Source: Pseudomonas kitaguniensis (GTDB taxonomy: Bacteria; Pseudomonadota; Gammaproteobacteria; Pseudomonadales; Pseudomonadaceae). Taken from it: a stretch of DNA of 64,000 bases. The translations under genes were made by a program, and so were the position numbers. The notes below the pieces were generated by a model. The model saw only the letters and a list, made by a program, of their open reading frames with translations, ran no database searches and was not told the origin of the DNA. The stretch spans positions 16,246 to 80,245 of the forward strand of contig NZ_VUAZ01000114.1 of assembly GCF_009296165.1 (NCBI RefSeq), in the 5' to 3' direction. Of this stretch, positions 1-8,207 are shown piece by piece (positions within the stretch are counted from its first letter, which is position 1; each line of letters starts with the position of its first letter).

Positions 1-2
1 AT

Positions 3-107
3 CAGGCGTTGGACCTTGCGGCACTCACCGCGCGCGCTGAAGCCTTGGCCCCGCGCCTGGGGTACTCGATGCAAGCGCTGATCAAGGCGATTCGGCCGGC
101 CACTTAG
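3..107 (+). CDS. C-terminal end of an unidentified protein
   Basis: An open frame enters from the left edge and ends at a TAG at 105-107, giving 34 visible residues (ending IKAIRPAT). The segment is Ala/Leu-rich and probably helical. Too little remains to name a family. It is followed directly by the REP-flanked repeat array, which is the usual position of a REPIN just downstream of a stop codon. Confidence 0.5.
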   Translation, partial: QALDLAALTARAEALAPRLGYSMQALIKAIRPAT

Positions 108-130
108 GCTAGGCGCCTGTGCCGACGCCA

Positions 131-609
131 TCGCGAGCAAGCCCGCTCCCACAGGGGAATGTATTTCAACTCAGGGGCGCCAGCCAGTACTCACAGGGAG
201 ATGCATTTCAACCTGTGGTATCAAACCGGCACTCACAGGGGAATGTATTTCAACTCAGGGAGCCAGCCAGTGTTCACAGGGAGTTGCATTTCAACCTGTG
301 GTACCAAACCGGCACTCACAGGGGAATGCATTTCAACTGTGGGGGCCAGCCAGTGCTCACAGGGAGATGCATTTCAACCTGTGGTACCAAACCGGCACTC
401 ACAGGGGAATGCATTTCAACCCAGGGAGCCAGCCAGTGCTTACAGGGAGATGCATTTCAACCTGTGGTACCAAACCGGCACTCACAGGGGAATGTATTTC
501 AACTCAGGGAGCCAGCCAGTGTTCACAGGGAGATGCATTTCAACCTGTGGTATCAAACCGGCACTCACAGGGGAATGTATTTCAACTGTGGGAGCGGGCT
601 TGCTCGCGA
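131..609. repeat. REPIN (inverted REP pair) with expanded interior
   Basis: A REP copy reading TCGCGAGCAAGCCCGCTCCC at 131-150 and its inverted partner at about 587-609 face each other, as in the ordinary REPIN doublets at 4921, 53358, 54026 and 58567. In those the two arms are 35-50 bases apart. Here about 430 bases of tandem repeat separate them. Confidence 0.85.
151..589. repeat. 83-bp tandem array made of 41+42-bp half units
   Basis: The string ACAGGGGAAT recurs at 151, 235, 318, 401, 484 and 567, giving five units of 83-84 bp and a partial sixth. Each unit holds two related halves that share CACAGGGrrATGyATTTCAAC. One half continues with a tail containing AGCCAGCCAGTG and the other with a tail containing GTGGTAyCAAACCGGCAC. 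The last copy runs into the right REP arm. Because 83 is not a multiple of three, similar peptides are open in all three forward frames, so I do not call any of them a gene. Confidence 0.9.
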
Positions 610-644
610 TGAGGTCATCACAGGCGGCGGCCAATTCAGGCTGT

Positions 645-1111
645 TCAGATACCCTTGAACACACTTGTCATTGCCAGCATGCATTGCTTGGCATCTTCGC
701 TGTTGAGCAACTTCTCGACCAGCGCTTGCAAACCCGCTGCCGCAACGGCATCGCCTTGCAGGCGCGCCTGACCGGTCGACATCTACCTCGCCTGCATGCC
801 GAGCAGCCCCGGCAGGCACTACGGCCAGCGAATACACCCCACGGATCGCAGCCGTCCAAGGGCGGTGGCCAGCCTGCGGCCATCACGGCGCCTACGTTGG
901 CCAAGTCCAGCCCTGCGGTAAAATGCTCGCCGTGGGCAAACACCACGACGACACGTGCTTCGTCGTTTCGATCAAATTCGCCATAAGCCAGGCTTGGCGC
1001 GCTGAGCAAATCCAGGTCAAAGGCAGTGCGCTTGGCTACCCGTTCCAGACCCAAAAGCAGAACATGGCCCTGTAATTCAAGGCTGACGCGACTGCTGCGG
1101 GGTTGATTCAT
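645..1111 (-). pseudogene. Enoyl-CoA hydratase/isomerase (crotonase) family, internally deleted
   Basis: Read from the ATG at 1111, the first roughly 85 residues are a good crotonase N-terminus, including the strand and loop VVVFAHGEHFTAGLDL that binds the CoA thioester. The frame then loses homology. A recognisable C-terminal tail (LVEKLLNSEDAKQ, ending VFKGI) appears in another frame and stops at 645. Intact Pseudomonas members have about 260-270 residues, whereas only about 155 codons of DNA remain. Roughly 110 codons, including the oxyanion-hole and catalytic region, are therefore missing and the frame is shifted. It cannot encode an active enzyme. Confidence 0.75.
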
Positions 1112-1320
1112 CGGGCGTGCCGTCGGGCGCGGAGCAAGCTTTCGGACCAAAGGGTCTCAGGGTCGAGGTGAAACGTTTAAGCTTTCTGACCAACGGGGCC
1201 GGGCCTTTGAAAAACAGACCCTGCAGGTGTTATCTGCAAAGGCCATGACGCGGCGCAGTATCTCAGCGGTTCAGGATAAAAAAAGCTCCCTTTTTCAGCT
1301 ATTTCCGGTATAGTGCGCGC

Positions 1321-1534
1321 CGGCCTTTAACCGGGCCGCGTTTAGGTAGCGCAATTCCCCGAAGTCAGCTTCGGCTGCACGTCCGCACAGCGGACTCTCC
1401 CTTGACGAATCTTTTTCATTCATTCGTTTTCGCAAATCCCCGCCGACAAAGCAGCCAGGGCGACTCTTGAGTCTCAACACGGCATGCGCAGCTTTGGAGC
1501 ATGGGTCTTTGCGGATGCACTTAGAGGCAGACCC
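1321..1534 (+). promoter_or_regulatory. Long structured 5' leader of csdA
   Basis: About 210 bases separate a possible -10 element (TATAGT, 1309-1314; no convincing -35) from the csdA start. Two perfect hairpins sit close together: CCGAAG-TCAG-CTTCGG at 1359-1374 and GTCCGC-ACA-GCGGAC at 1381-1395. Long leaders are known for cold-shock genes including E. coli csdA/deaD. That this one acts as a temperature-responsive leader is inference. I see nothing recognisable in 1112-1300. Confidence 0.45.
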
Positions 1535-3208
1535 ATGACCCAGGAAACCGGCGGCTTCGCCGCTTTTAATCTTAACCCGAACATTCTTGCTGCCGTCATC
1601 GCGACCGGCTACGAAGAACCTTCGGCTATTCAGCAGCAATCGATCCCGATAATCATGGCCGGCCAGGACATGATCGGTCAGGCGCAAACCGGTACCGGTA
1701 AAACCGCCGCGTTCGCGTTGCCTATCCTGCATTGCATCGATCCTGCCAAGCGCGAGCCGCAAGCCCTGATCCTGGCGCCAACCCGTGAGTTGGCGCTGCA
1801 AGTAGCAACCGCCTTTGAAACCTACGCCAAGCAAATGCCGGGCGTCACTGTTGTGGCCGTTTACGGCGGCGCGCCCATGGGCCCACAACTCAAGGCAATC
1901 CGTAACGGCGCACAGATCGTTGTCGCCACTCCGGGCCGTCTGTGCGACCACCTGCGTCGCGACGAAAAAGTGCTGTCGACCGTGAACCACCTGGTGCTCG
2001 ACGAAGCTGACGAAATGCTCAAGCTGGGCTTCATGGATGACCTGGAAGTCATCTTCAAGGCGCTGCCTGCGACCCGTCAGACCGTACTGTTCTCGGCCAC
2101 CCTGCCACAGTCGATCCGTGCCATTGCTGAACGCCACTTGCGCGATCCGCAACACGTTAAAATCCAGACCAAGACTCAGACCGTTACCGCGATCGAACAG
2201 GCTCACCTGTTGGTTCACGCTGACCAGAAGACCTCGGCTGTATTGAGCCTGCTGGAAGTCGAAGACTTCGACGCCCTGATCATGTTCGTGCGCACCAAGC
2301 AAGCGACCCTGGACCTGGCCAGTGCCCTGGAAGCCAAAGGCTACAAAGCCGCTGCGCTGAACGGTGACATCGCCCAGAACCAGCGTGAGCGCGTGATCGA
2401 CTCCCTCAAGGATGGCCGTCTGGACATCGTTGTGGCGACCGACGTCGCTGCCCGTGGCCTCGACGTTCCACGTATCACTCACGTGTTCAACGTTGACATG
2501 CCGTACGACCCGGAGTCCTACGTTCACCGTATCGGCCGTACCGGCCGTGCGGGCCGCGAAGGTCGTGCACTGCTGCTGGTGACTCCACGTGAGCGCCGCA
2601 TGCTGCAAGTGATCGAGCGTGTAACCGGTCAAAAAGTTGCCGAAGTCCGCCTGCCGGATGCTCAGGCTGTTCTCGATGCTCGCATCAAGAAACTGACCAA
2701 CAGCTTGTCGCCGCTGGTGGCTGACGCTGAATCGACCCACGGCGAATTGCTTGACCGCCTGACTGCCGATATCGGTTGCACCCCGCGTGCCCTGGCTGCA
2801 GCCCTGCTGCGCAAAGCTACCAACGGTCAGGCCCTGACCCTGGCAGCCATCGAGAAAGATCGCCCGCTGGTGCCGAACAACGCACCACGCGGTGATCGTC
2901 CAGAGCGTACTGGCGACCGTCCAGACCGTGGTGATCGTGAGCGTCGCGCTCCGGTTCCATTGGCTGAAGGTCGTGCGCGTTGCCGTACCGCGCTGGGCGC
3001 GCGTGATGGTATCGCCGCCAAGAACCTGCTGGGCGCTATCCTCAACGAGGGTGGCCTGGCACGTGAAGCGATCGGTCGCATCCAGGTGCGTGACAGCTTC
3101 TCCCTGGTGGAGCTGCCGGAAGACGGTCTGGAAAAACTGCTGACCAAGCTGAAAGACACTCGCGTTGCCGGCAAGCAGTTGAAGCTGCGTCGCTACCGCG
3201 AAGATTGA
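1535..3208 (+). CDS. csdA: DEAD-box RNA helicase CsdA/DeaD
   Basis: ATP-dependent RNA helicase of 557 residues that probably unwinds structured RNA during ribosome assembly and cold shock. Visible motifs include the Q-motif region, Walker A AQTGTGKT (about residues 50-57), DEAD (about 156-159), SAT, and HRIGRTGRAG in the second RecA domain. A basic, Arg/Gly/Asp-rich linker follows. The last 75 or so residues form a DbpA/CsdA-type RNA-binding domain (DGIAAKNLLGAI...RDSFSLVELP). An upstream in-frame ATG at 1484 exists, but the ATG at 1535 gives the family N-terminus MTQETGGFAAFNL. A strong terminator follows. Confidence 0.93.
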   Translation: MTQETGGFAAFNLNPNILAAVIATGYEEPSAIQQQSIPIIMAGQDMIGQAQTGTGKTAAFALPILHCIDPAKREPQALILAPTRELALQVATAFETYAKQMPGVTVVAVYGGAPMGPQLKAIRNGAQIVVATPGRLCDHLRRDEKVLSTVNHLVLDEADEMLKLGFMDDLEVIFKALPATRQTVLFSATLPQSIRAIAERHLRDPQHVKIQTKTQTVTAIEQAHLLVHADQKTSAVLSLLEVEDFDALIMFVRTKQATLDLASALEAKGYKAAALNGDIAQNQRERVIDSLKDGRLDIVVATDVAARGLDVPRITHVFNVDMPYDPESYVHRIGRTGRAGREGRALLLVTPRERRMLQVIERVTGQKVAEVRLPDAQAVLDARIKKLTNSLSPLVADAESTHGELLDRLTADIGCTPRALAAALLRKATNGQALTLAAIEKDRPLVPNNAPRGDRPERTGDRPDRGDRERRAPVPLAEGRARCRTALGARDGIAAKNLLGAILNEGGLAREAIGRIQVRDSFSLVELPEDGLEKLLTKLKDTRVAGKQLKLRRYRED

Positions 3209-3234
3209 TCCGCCCTTGGCTGATTGATCGCCAA

Positions 3235-3268
3235 TAAAAAATCCCCGACTGGTTCGGGGATTTTTTTT
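3235..3268 (+). terminator. Rho-independent terminator after csdA
   Basis: ATCCCCGA-ctgg-TTCGGGGAT is flanked by an A run and followed by eight T residues (3261-3268). The flanking A run means it may also serve the convergent dioxygenase gene. Confidence 0.9.
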
Positions 3269-3305
3269 GCCTGATCAGAACCCATTCCACTGTGTGTGGC
3301 CTGCG

Positions 3306-4073
3306 TCAGCCAAAGCGATAGATGTCCATGCCCAGCGCGCCCAGGGTGAACCCTTGGTGCGCCACGCTGAAGTCACCACCAGCACCGCGTGCAAAATACA
3401 GCGGCAACAAGTGCTCATCGCTCGGATGGTTGCGTACGGCATGCGGCGCCTGGCGGCGGTAGTCGTGCAAGGCCGTCTCATCGTTGGCGGCGAGTTTGGC
3501 CACCACCCAATCGCGAAAATCGCGTGCCCACGGCTCGATGCTCTCAGGGCCGGCCTGCCAGTCCAGCTCACCGAGGTTATGCGTGATGCTGCCGGAGCCG
3601 ATCAACAGCACGCCATGCTCGCGCAGACTGGTCAGCGCCTGGCCCACGCGTGTCTGCAGGGCAGGGCCCATGTGGCTGGGCAACGACACTTGAACCACAG
3701 GGATATTCGCAGCCGGATACATCAGCGACAGCGGCACCCAAGTGCCGTGGTCGAACGGGCGACGATTATCAATGCGCGCAGTCAAGCCATCGGCGTTGAG
3801 CAACTGCACAATCTCGTTCGCCAACGGCGGGTCGCCTGGCGCCGGGTATTGCACGGCGAACAGTTCACGGGAAAAACCGCCGAAATCGTGCCAGGTTTCC
3901 GGGGCGGCGCTGCCGCTGACCAATAACTCGTGGCTCTCCCAGTGCGCCGACACCACCACAATCGCCTTGGGCTGCGGCAGTTCGGCGGCCAGACGCCGCA
4001 GCGCGGGGCCGCTGGCACCGGGTTGCAAGGCAAGCATGGGCGAGCCGTGGGAGATAAACAGGCTGGGGAGCAT
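3306..4073 (-). CDS. LigB-type extradiol dioxygenase (4,5-DOPA dioxygenase/YgiD-like)
   Basis: Class III extradiol ring-cleavage dioxygenase of 255 residues. It begins LPSLFISHGSPMLAL and carries the conserved histidine segments VVVSAHWESHE, RPFDHGTWVPL and SITHNLGELDW, which supply metal and substrate ligands in the LigB fold. Length and motifs match E. coli YgiD, a zinc-dependent DOPA dioxygenase. The substrate here is not known. The ATG at 4073 is preferred over the one at 4097 because AGGAC lies just upstream. It is divergent from tpm across a gap with a small palindrome. Confidence 0.85.
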   Translation of the reverse strand: MLPSLFISHGSPMLALQPGASGPALRRLAAELPQPKAIVVVSAHWESHELLVSGSAAPETWHDFGGFSRELFAVQYPAPGDPPLANEIVQLLNADGLTARIDNRRPFDHGTWVPLSLMYPAANIPVVQVSLPSHMGPALQTRVGQALTSLREHGVLLIGSGSITHNLGELDWQAGPESIEPWARDFRDWVVAKLAANDETALHDYRRQAPHAVRNHPSDEHLLPLYFARGAGGDFSVAHQGFTLGALGMDIYRFG

Positions 4074-4113
4074 AAGTGGGGTCCTGAGCGTTAACATGAG
4101 CCCATCTTCAATC

Positions 4114-4126
4114 AGATCATTGATCT
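4114..4126. promoter_or_regulatory. Perfect 13-bp palindrome between divergent genes
   Basis: AGATCA-T-TGATCT lies in the AT-rich gap between the dioxygenase gene and tpm. Its position fits an operator serving one or both promoters. The cognate regulator is not evident in the window. Confidence 0.35.
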
Positions 4127-4176
4127 AAATCTAATATAAGTTTTAGCCTGTAGTGATCGATTTTTCAGGAGGGTTT

Positions 4177-4866
4177 ATGGATTCTGAGTTTTGGCGGGAG
4201 CGCTGGGCGCGTAATCAGATCGGCTTCCATTTGCCACAGGTCAATCCCTATCTGCAGCGGCATTGGCCGACGCTGGGCCTGGCCGCTGGAGCGAAGGTGC
4301 TGGTGCCGTTGTGTGGCAAGAGCCTGGATTTAATCTGGCTGGCCAGTGCCGGGCATCGCGTGCTGGGTGTTGAGCTGTCGGAGCAGGCGGTTGATGCGTT
4401 TTTCAGTGAGCAGGGGCTTGTGCCGAGGGTCAGCCAGCGGGGTGTGTTCAAGGTGTACCAGGCGGGTTTGGTCGAGGTGTGGTGCGGTGACTTTTTTGCT
4501 TTGGGCGCCGATGCGGTGGCCGATTGCACCGCGCTCTACGACCGCGCAGCGTTGATTGCGTTGCCGCCGTTGATGCGCGTGCACTATGCCGAGCATCTTA
4601 ATACGCTGCTGGGGCCGGGTTGTGAGGGGCTGTTGATCACGCTCGATTACGACCAGACGCAAAAGGCCGGGCCTCCCTTTGCGGTGAGTGATGAAGAGGT
4701 GACGGTCTTGCTGGGGGCGAACTGGGCTGTGCGGGTGGCGCAGGAGCAGGACATTTTGGGCGAAAGCTGGAAGTTTGTGCAGGACGGCGTGACCCGTCTG
4801 GAAGAGCGGGTCTACCGGCTCACCAGGCGCTCCCAAGATCCAGAGCACTGCGGCCTGAGTGGTTAA
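4177..4866 (+). CDS. tpm: Thiopurine S-methyltransferase
   Basis: SAM-dependent methyltransferase of 229 residues. In pseudomonads, Tpm methylates thiopurines and also selenium and tellurium species. The N-terminus EFWRERWARNQIGFH is diagnostic, and VLVPLCGKSLDLIWLA is the SAM-binding region. The ATG at 4177 follows CAGGAGGG at ideal spacing and beats an upstream in-frame candidate at 4153. The last few residues run slightly beyond the usual 216-218. Single-gene unit, followed by a terminator and a REPIN. Confidence 0.93.
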   Translation: MDSEFWRERWARNQIGFHLPQVNPYLQRHWPTLGLAAGAKVLVPLCGKSLDLIWLASAGHRVLGVELSEQAVDAFFSEQGLVPRVSQRGVFKVYQAGLVEVWCGDFFALGADAVADCTALYDRAALIALPPLMRVHYAEHLNTLLGPGCEGLLITLDYDQTQKAGPPFAVSDEEVTVLLGANWAVRVAQEQDILGESWKFVQDGVTRLEERVYRLTRRSQDPEHCGLSG

Positions 4867-4914
4867 AGCAGATCAAAAGCGGGTTTGGATTACACAGCAG
4901 ATCTGCTTTTTTTT
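4866..4914 (+). terminator. Terminator after tpm
   Basis: AAGCAGATC (4866-4874) pairs with GATCTGCTT (4900-4908) and a T-rich run extends to 4914. The loop is long (about 25 bases), so efficiency is uncertain. Confidence 0.6.
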
Positions 4915-4920
4915 GCTTTC

Positions 4921-5009
4921 TGTGGGAGCGGGCTTGCTCGCAATTGCAGTGTGTCAGTTGAAAAATATTTATCTGATACACCGCAATCGCGAGCAAGCCC
5001 GCTCCCACA
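4921..5009. repeat. REPIN, class 1 (GAGCAAGCCCGCTCCCACA)
   Basis: TGTGGGAGCGGGCTTGCTCG at 4921 faces CGAGCAAGCCCGCTCCCACA ending at 5009, with an AT-rich spacer. It lies between the convergent tpm and htpX genes. Confidence 0.9.
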
Positions 5010-5104
5010 GTTGACCGAGTTCGGTTTGAGGGATTGGGTCGCTTTTTGGGCCGCCTGCTTTTGATCTTGATCTGGAAGCGTCCCGTTAAATTAAAAAATG
5101 CCAC

Positions 5105-5131
5105 AAAAAAGGGGCGATCAGATCGCCCCTT
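5105..5131 (-). terminator. Terminator after htpX
   Basis: On the minus strand, GGGGCGATC-T-GATCGCCCC is followed by a run of T (A run at 5105-5110 on the plus strand), 20 bases beyond the htpX stop. Confidence 0.9.
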
Positions 5132-5151
5132 CGAGTATGACTACCCAGCTA

Positions 5152-6039
5152 TCAGCCCCGACGGCGCAGCGCGTCGATTCGCTCTTCCAGCGGTGGGTGG
5201 CTCATGAACATACGCGCAAAGCCCTGCTTGATACCCCCGTTAATGCCAAACGCCGTCAGGCTGTCGGGCATGTGCACCGGCAGGCCCTGTTCGGAGCGCA
5301 AGTGTTGCAGCGCTGCAATCATCGCGCCGGTACCGGCCAGGCGGGCACCGGCTTCGTCTGCGCGGAACTCGCGTTTGCGCGAGAACCACATGGTGATTGC
5401 GCTGGCCAGGAAGCCGAGTACCACTTCGGCGAAGATGGTCGCTGCGAAGTAGGCAATGCCGCGGCCGCCTTCGTTTTTGAAGATGACCTTGTCGACGAAG
5501 TTGCCGATGATGCGCGCGAAGAACATCACGAAGGTGTTCACCACGCCTTGCACCAGCGCCAACGTGACCATGTCGCCGTTGGCCACGTGGCCGATTTCGT
5601 GAGCCAATACCGCCTTCACTTCGTCATACGAGAAGCGTTCCAGCATGCCCTGGCTGACCGCGACGAGCGCGTCGTTTTTGTTCCAGCCGGTGGCAAAGGC
5701 GTTGGCTTCATAGGCCGGGAAGATCCCGACCTCGGGCATCTTGATTCCGGCTTCGCGGGACAACTGCTCCACGGTCTGCAGCAGCCATTGCTCATGGCGG
5801 GTGCGAGGCTGGGTGATCACCTGGGTGCTGGTGCTCATCTTCGCCATCCACTTGGAGATGAACAGCGAGAACAGTGAACCGGCAAAACCAAAGACTGCAC
5901 AGAAGACCAGCAACTGGTTAAGGTTCAGATCGACCCCGTTGGCCGCCATGAACCCGTTGAAGCCGAAAAGGCTCAGGGTGATGCTGGCAATCAGCACGAC
6001 CGCCAGGTTAGTGGCCAAGAACAGCAGGATGCGCATCAT
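5152..6039 (-). CDS. htpX: Membrane zinc metalloprotease HtpX
   Basis: Heat-shock-linked M48 peptidase of 295 residues that degrades misfolded membrane proteins in the inner membrane. Two N-terminal transmembrane helices (about 3-30 and 42-62) precede the catalytic HEIGH motif at 147-151. Further hydrophobic segments and the zinc-ligand region REFRADEAGARL follow. Length is normal. The start is the first of two tandem ATG codons, preceded by GAGGAG. Monocistronic, with its own terminator. Confidence 0.95.
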   Translation of the reverse strand: MMRILLFLATNLAVVLIASITLSLFGFNGFMAANGVDLNLNQLLVFCAVFGFAGSLFSLFISKWMAKMSTSTQVITQPRTRHEQWLLQTVEQLSREAGIKMPEVGIFPAYEANAFATGWNKNDALVAVSQGMLERFSYDEVKAVLAHEIGHVANGDMVTLALVQGVVNTFVMFFARIIGNFVDKVIFKNEGGRGIAYFAATIFAEVVLGFLASAITMWFSRKREFRADEAGARLAGTGAMIAALQHLRSEQGLPVHMPDSLTAFGINGGIKQGFARMFMSHPPLEERIDALRRRG

Positions 6040-6302
6040 GGTTGTAGAGTTCTCCTCATGCTTAATATGTCGCGTACTGCGGGGTATATAAGGTGCGGCA
6101 TGGGGTGATTCAACCGAGCGACTATTTCAAACTGTGTCCTACAGCAAAAATGTAGAGGCTTGAGGGAATTTTCCGATCCGCAACGCTGGCCGTGATCAGC
6201 CGATTGTTGCCGTGGCGTCCCGTAACTAAAGGGGCGGGCCGCTCCGTAGTGTGCCGCGATAGGTGAACGGAGGGGCAGGGCAGAGAAGTGTTGCCAGATA
6301 AT

Positions 6303-6333
6303 CGCTGTACGACCGAAACTCGGTCGTACAGCG
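6303..6333 (-). terminator. Perfect 14-bp stem hairpin downstream of alaA
   Basis: CGCTGTACGACCGA and TCGGTCGTACAGCG pair around a 3-base loop, 10 bases past the alaA stop. There is no U tract on the minus strand, so it may end or protect the transcript rather than act as a classical terminator. Apart from this hairpin, the htpX-alaA gap (6040-6342) holds only the htpX upstream region. Confidence 0.55.
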
Positions 6334-6342
6334 CCATTTTCG

Positions 6343-7554
6343 TTACTGACGATAGGACTTGAGGAAGTTGCCGATGCGACCGATAGCCATGTCCAGGTCA
6401 TCCACGCGCGGCAACGTGACCACACGGAAGTGATCCGGCCACGGCCAGTTGAACGCCGTTCCCTGTACCACCAACAGTTTTTCCGACAGCAGCAGGTCGA
6501 GCACGAACTTCTCGTCGTTGAAGATCGGGCAGACTTTCGGGTCGATCCTCGGGAACGCATACAGCGCGCCCATGGGCTTCACGCAACTGACGCCGGGGAT
6601 TGCGTTGAGCAATTCCCACGTGCGGTTACGCTGTTCCAGCAGGCGGCCCTGCGGCAGTACCAGGTCGTTGATGCTCTGGTAGCCGCCGAGCGCGGTCTGG
6701 ATCGCGTGTTGGCTTGGCACGTTGGCGCACAGGCGCATGTTGGCCAGCATATCGATGCCTTCGATGTAGCTTTGGGCATTGTGCTTGGGGCCGGAGATGG
6801 CTATCCAGCCGGAGCGGAAACCCGCCACGCGGTAGGATTTGGACAAGCCATTGAAGGTCAGGCACAGCAGGTCCGGGGCCAGGGAACCGGTGCAGATATG
6901 CACGGCATCATCGTAGAGGATCTTGTCGTAGATCTCGTCGGAGAACACCACCAGGTTGTGCTGGCGCGCCAGTTCAAGCATGCCCAGCAGCACCTCTTTG
7001 GAGTACACGGCGCCGGTGGGGTTGTTCGGGTTGATGATCACCAGGGCCTTGGTGTTCGGGGTGATCTTGGCCTTGATGTCGGCCAGGTCCGGGAACCAGT
7101 CGGCGCCTTCGTCGCACAGGTAGTGCACCGGGTGGCCGCCGGCCAGGGTCACGGCGGCGGTCCACAATGGGTAGTCCGGTGCCGGCACCAGCACTTCGTC
7201 GCCGTTGTTGAGCAAGGCCTGCATGGACATCACGATCAGCTCGGACACCCCATTGCCGAGGTAGATGTCTTCGATGCCGACACCTTCAACCTGTTTTTGC
7301 TGGTAGTACTGCATCACCGCCTTACGCGCGCTGAACAGGCCTTTGGAGTCGCTGTAGCCTTGGGCGGTCGGCAGGTTGCGGATCACGTCCTGGAGGATTT
7401 CGTCCGGTGCTTCGAAACCAAAGGGCGCGGGGTTGCCAATGTTCAGCTTGAGGATGCGATGGCCTTCCTCTTCCAGGCGCTTGGCGTGCTTGAGCACTGG
7501 GCCGCGAATGTCGTAGCAGACGTTGGCGAGCTTGTTCGATTTGCTGACCTGCAT
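6343..7554 (-). CDS. alaA: Alanine-forming aminotransferase (glutamate-pyruvate type)
   Basis: PLP-dependent class I/II aminotransferase of 403 residues, close to E. coli AlaA, which makes alanine from pyruvate and glutamate. The text IGNPAPFGFEAPDE near the N-terminus, NPNNPTGAVYS in the large domain and the PLP lysine in LSKSYRVAGFRSGW are intact. The frame is open far upstream, but the ATG at 7554 (MQVSKSNKL) has AGGAT at good spacing and matches the family start. It is divergent from msrB, the same neighbourhood as PAO1 PA2828-PA2827. Confidence 0.92.
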   Translation of the reverse strand: MQVSKSNKLANVCYDIRGPVLKHAKRLEEEGHRILKLNIGNPAPFGFEAPDEILQDVIRNLPTAQGYSDSKGLFSARKAVMQYYQQKQVEGVGIEDIYLGNGVSELIVMSMQALLNNGDEVLVPAPDYPLWTAAVTLAGGHPVHYLCDEGADWFPDLADIKAKITPNTKALVIINPNNPTGAVYSKEVLLGMLELARQHNLVVFSDEIYDKILYDDAVHICTGSLAPDLLCLTFNGLSKSYRVAGFRSGWIAISGPKHNAQSYIEGIDMLANMRLCANVPSQHAIQTALGGYQSINDLVLPQGRLLEQRNRTWELLNAIPGVSCVKPMGALYAFPRIDPKVCPIFNDEKFVLDLLLSEKLLVVQGTAFNWPWPDHFRVVTLPRVDDLDMAIGRIGNFLKSYRQ

Positions 7555-7756
7555 GGCGATGTGATCCTGAAAATGAACGATCCAGACGGCGTGGACACTA
7601 CCGTACTGCGAATCCTGCGAGGCCTGCACCCAAAAATGCGTTTGAATGCCGATAGCGCGGGTGCCAGACTGGCGTTTTGAAGAGGCGCAATCATACGTGC
7701 CGCCTGATCCATGGAAAAGACACAGATCAGGCTTTTTCAGTTGCCGAGGTGTACCG

Positions 7757-8149
7757 ATGGAAAAGCTGCAGAAAACCATTGATGAATGGAAAGCGATGCT
7801 CGACCCCGAACAATACAATGTGTGCCGCCTCAAAGGCACCGAGCGGCCGTTTTCCGGCAAGTACAACGCCACCAAGACCGACGGCGTGTACCACTGCATT
7901 TGCTGTAACGAGGCGTTGTTCGATTCGGCCACCAAGTTTGACTCGGGCTGCGGCTGGCCCAGCTTCTATGCGCCGATTGCCGACAGCGCGATGATCGAGA
8001 TCCGTGACGTCAGCCACGGCATGATCCGCACCGAAGTGACCTGCGCTAAATGCGATGCGCACCTGGGGCATGTGTTCCCGGATGGCCCGCCGCCGACCGG
8101 CTTGCGGTATTGCATCAACTCGGTGTGCCTGGACCTGGTGCCGCGTTAA
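7757..8149 (+). CDS. msrB: Peptide methionine-(R)-sulfoxide reductase
   Basis: Repairs methionine-R-sulfoxide in proteins. It has 130 residues. Two zinc CxxC pairs are visible (CICC and CAKC), along with FDSGCGWPSF and HLGHVFPDG. The catalytic cysteine lies in RYCINS near the C-terminus. The ATG at 7757 follows GAGGTG, and upstream in-frame codons are rejected because they overlap the alaA promoter side. It stands next to a glutathione peroxidase gene, so the pair forms an oxidative-damage repair cluster. Confidence 0.95.
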   Translation: MEKLQKTIDEWKAMLDPEQYNVCRLKGTERPFSGKYNATKTDGVYHCICCNEALFDSATKFDSGCGWPSFYAPIADSAMIEIRDVSHGMIRTEVTCAKCDAHLGHVFPDGPPPTGLRYCINSVCLDLVPR

Positions 8150-8158
8150 GCCCTGAGT

Positions 8159-8181
8159 GCCCCGCGCAGGGTGCGCGGGGC
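8159..8181 (+). terminator. GC-rich hairpin after msrB
   Basis: GCCCCGCGC-agggt-GCGCGGGGC forms a 9-bp stem 10 bases after the stop codon. There is no U run, so it may be a weak terminator that allows read-through to gpx. Confidence 0.5.
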
Positions 8182-8207
8182 GCTGTATGACGAGGTATAA
8201 GCCCCAT

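Noticed and set aside
151..589. CRISPR array
   Set aside because: The apparent spacers alternate between only two near-identical sequences and the unit is a nested tandem duplication. No cas genes are nearby.
119..986. Three overlapping forward reading frames (up to 275 codons) through the tandem array
   Set aside because: They are the same repeat read in three frames because the period is 83 bases. They lack ribosome sites and domain similarity, and the longest continues antisense through the crotonase pseudogene.
1295..2740. 481-codon minus-strand frame opposite csdA
   Set aside because: Shadow of the GC-rich csdA coding sequence, with no family resemblance.
5098..5877. 259-codon plus-strand frame opposite htpX
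   Set aside because: Overlaps the htpX terminator and coding region antisense; no recognisable domain.
6430..7680. 416-codon plus-strand frame opposite alaA
   Set aside because: Antisense shadow. Composition (His, Gln, Val-rich) is typical of reversed Pseudomonas coding DNA, and alaA is unmistakable.
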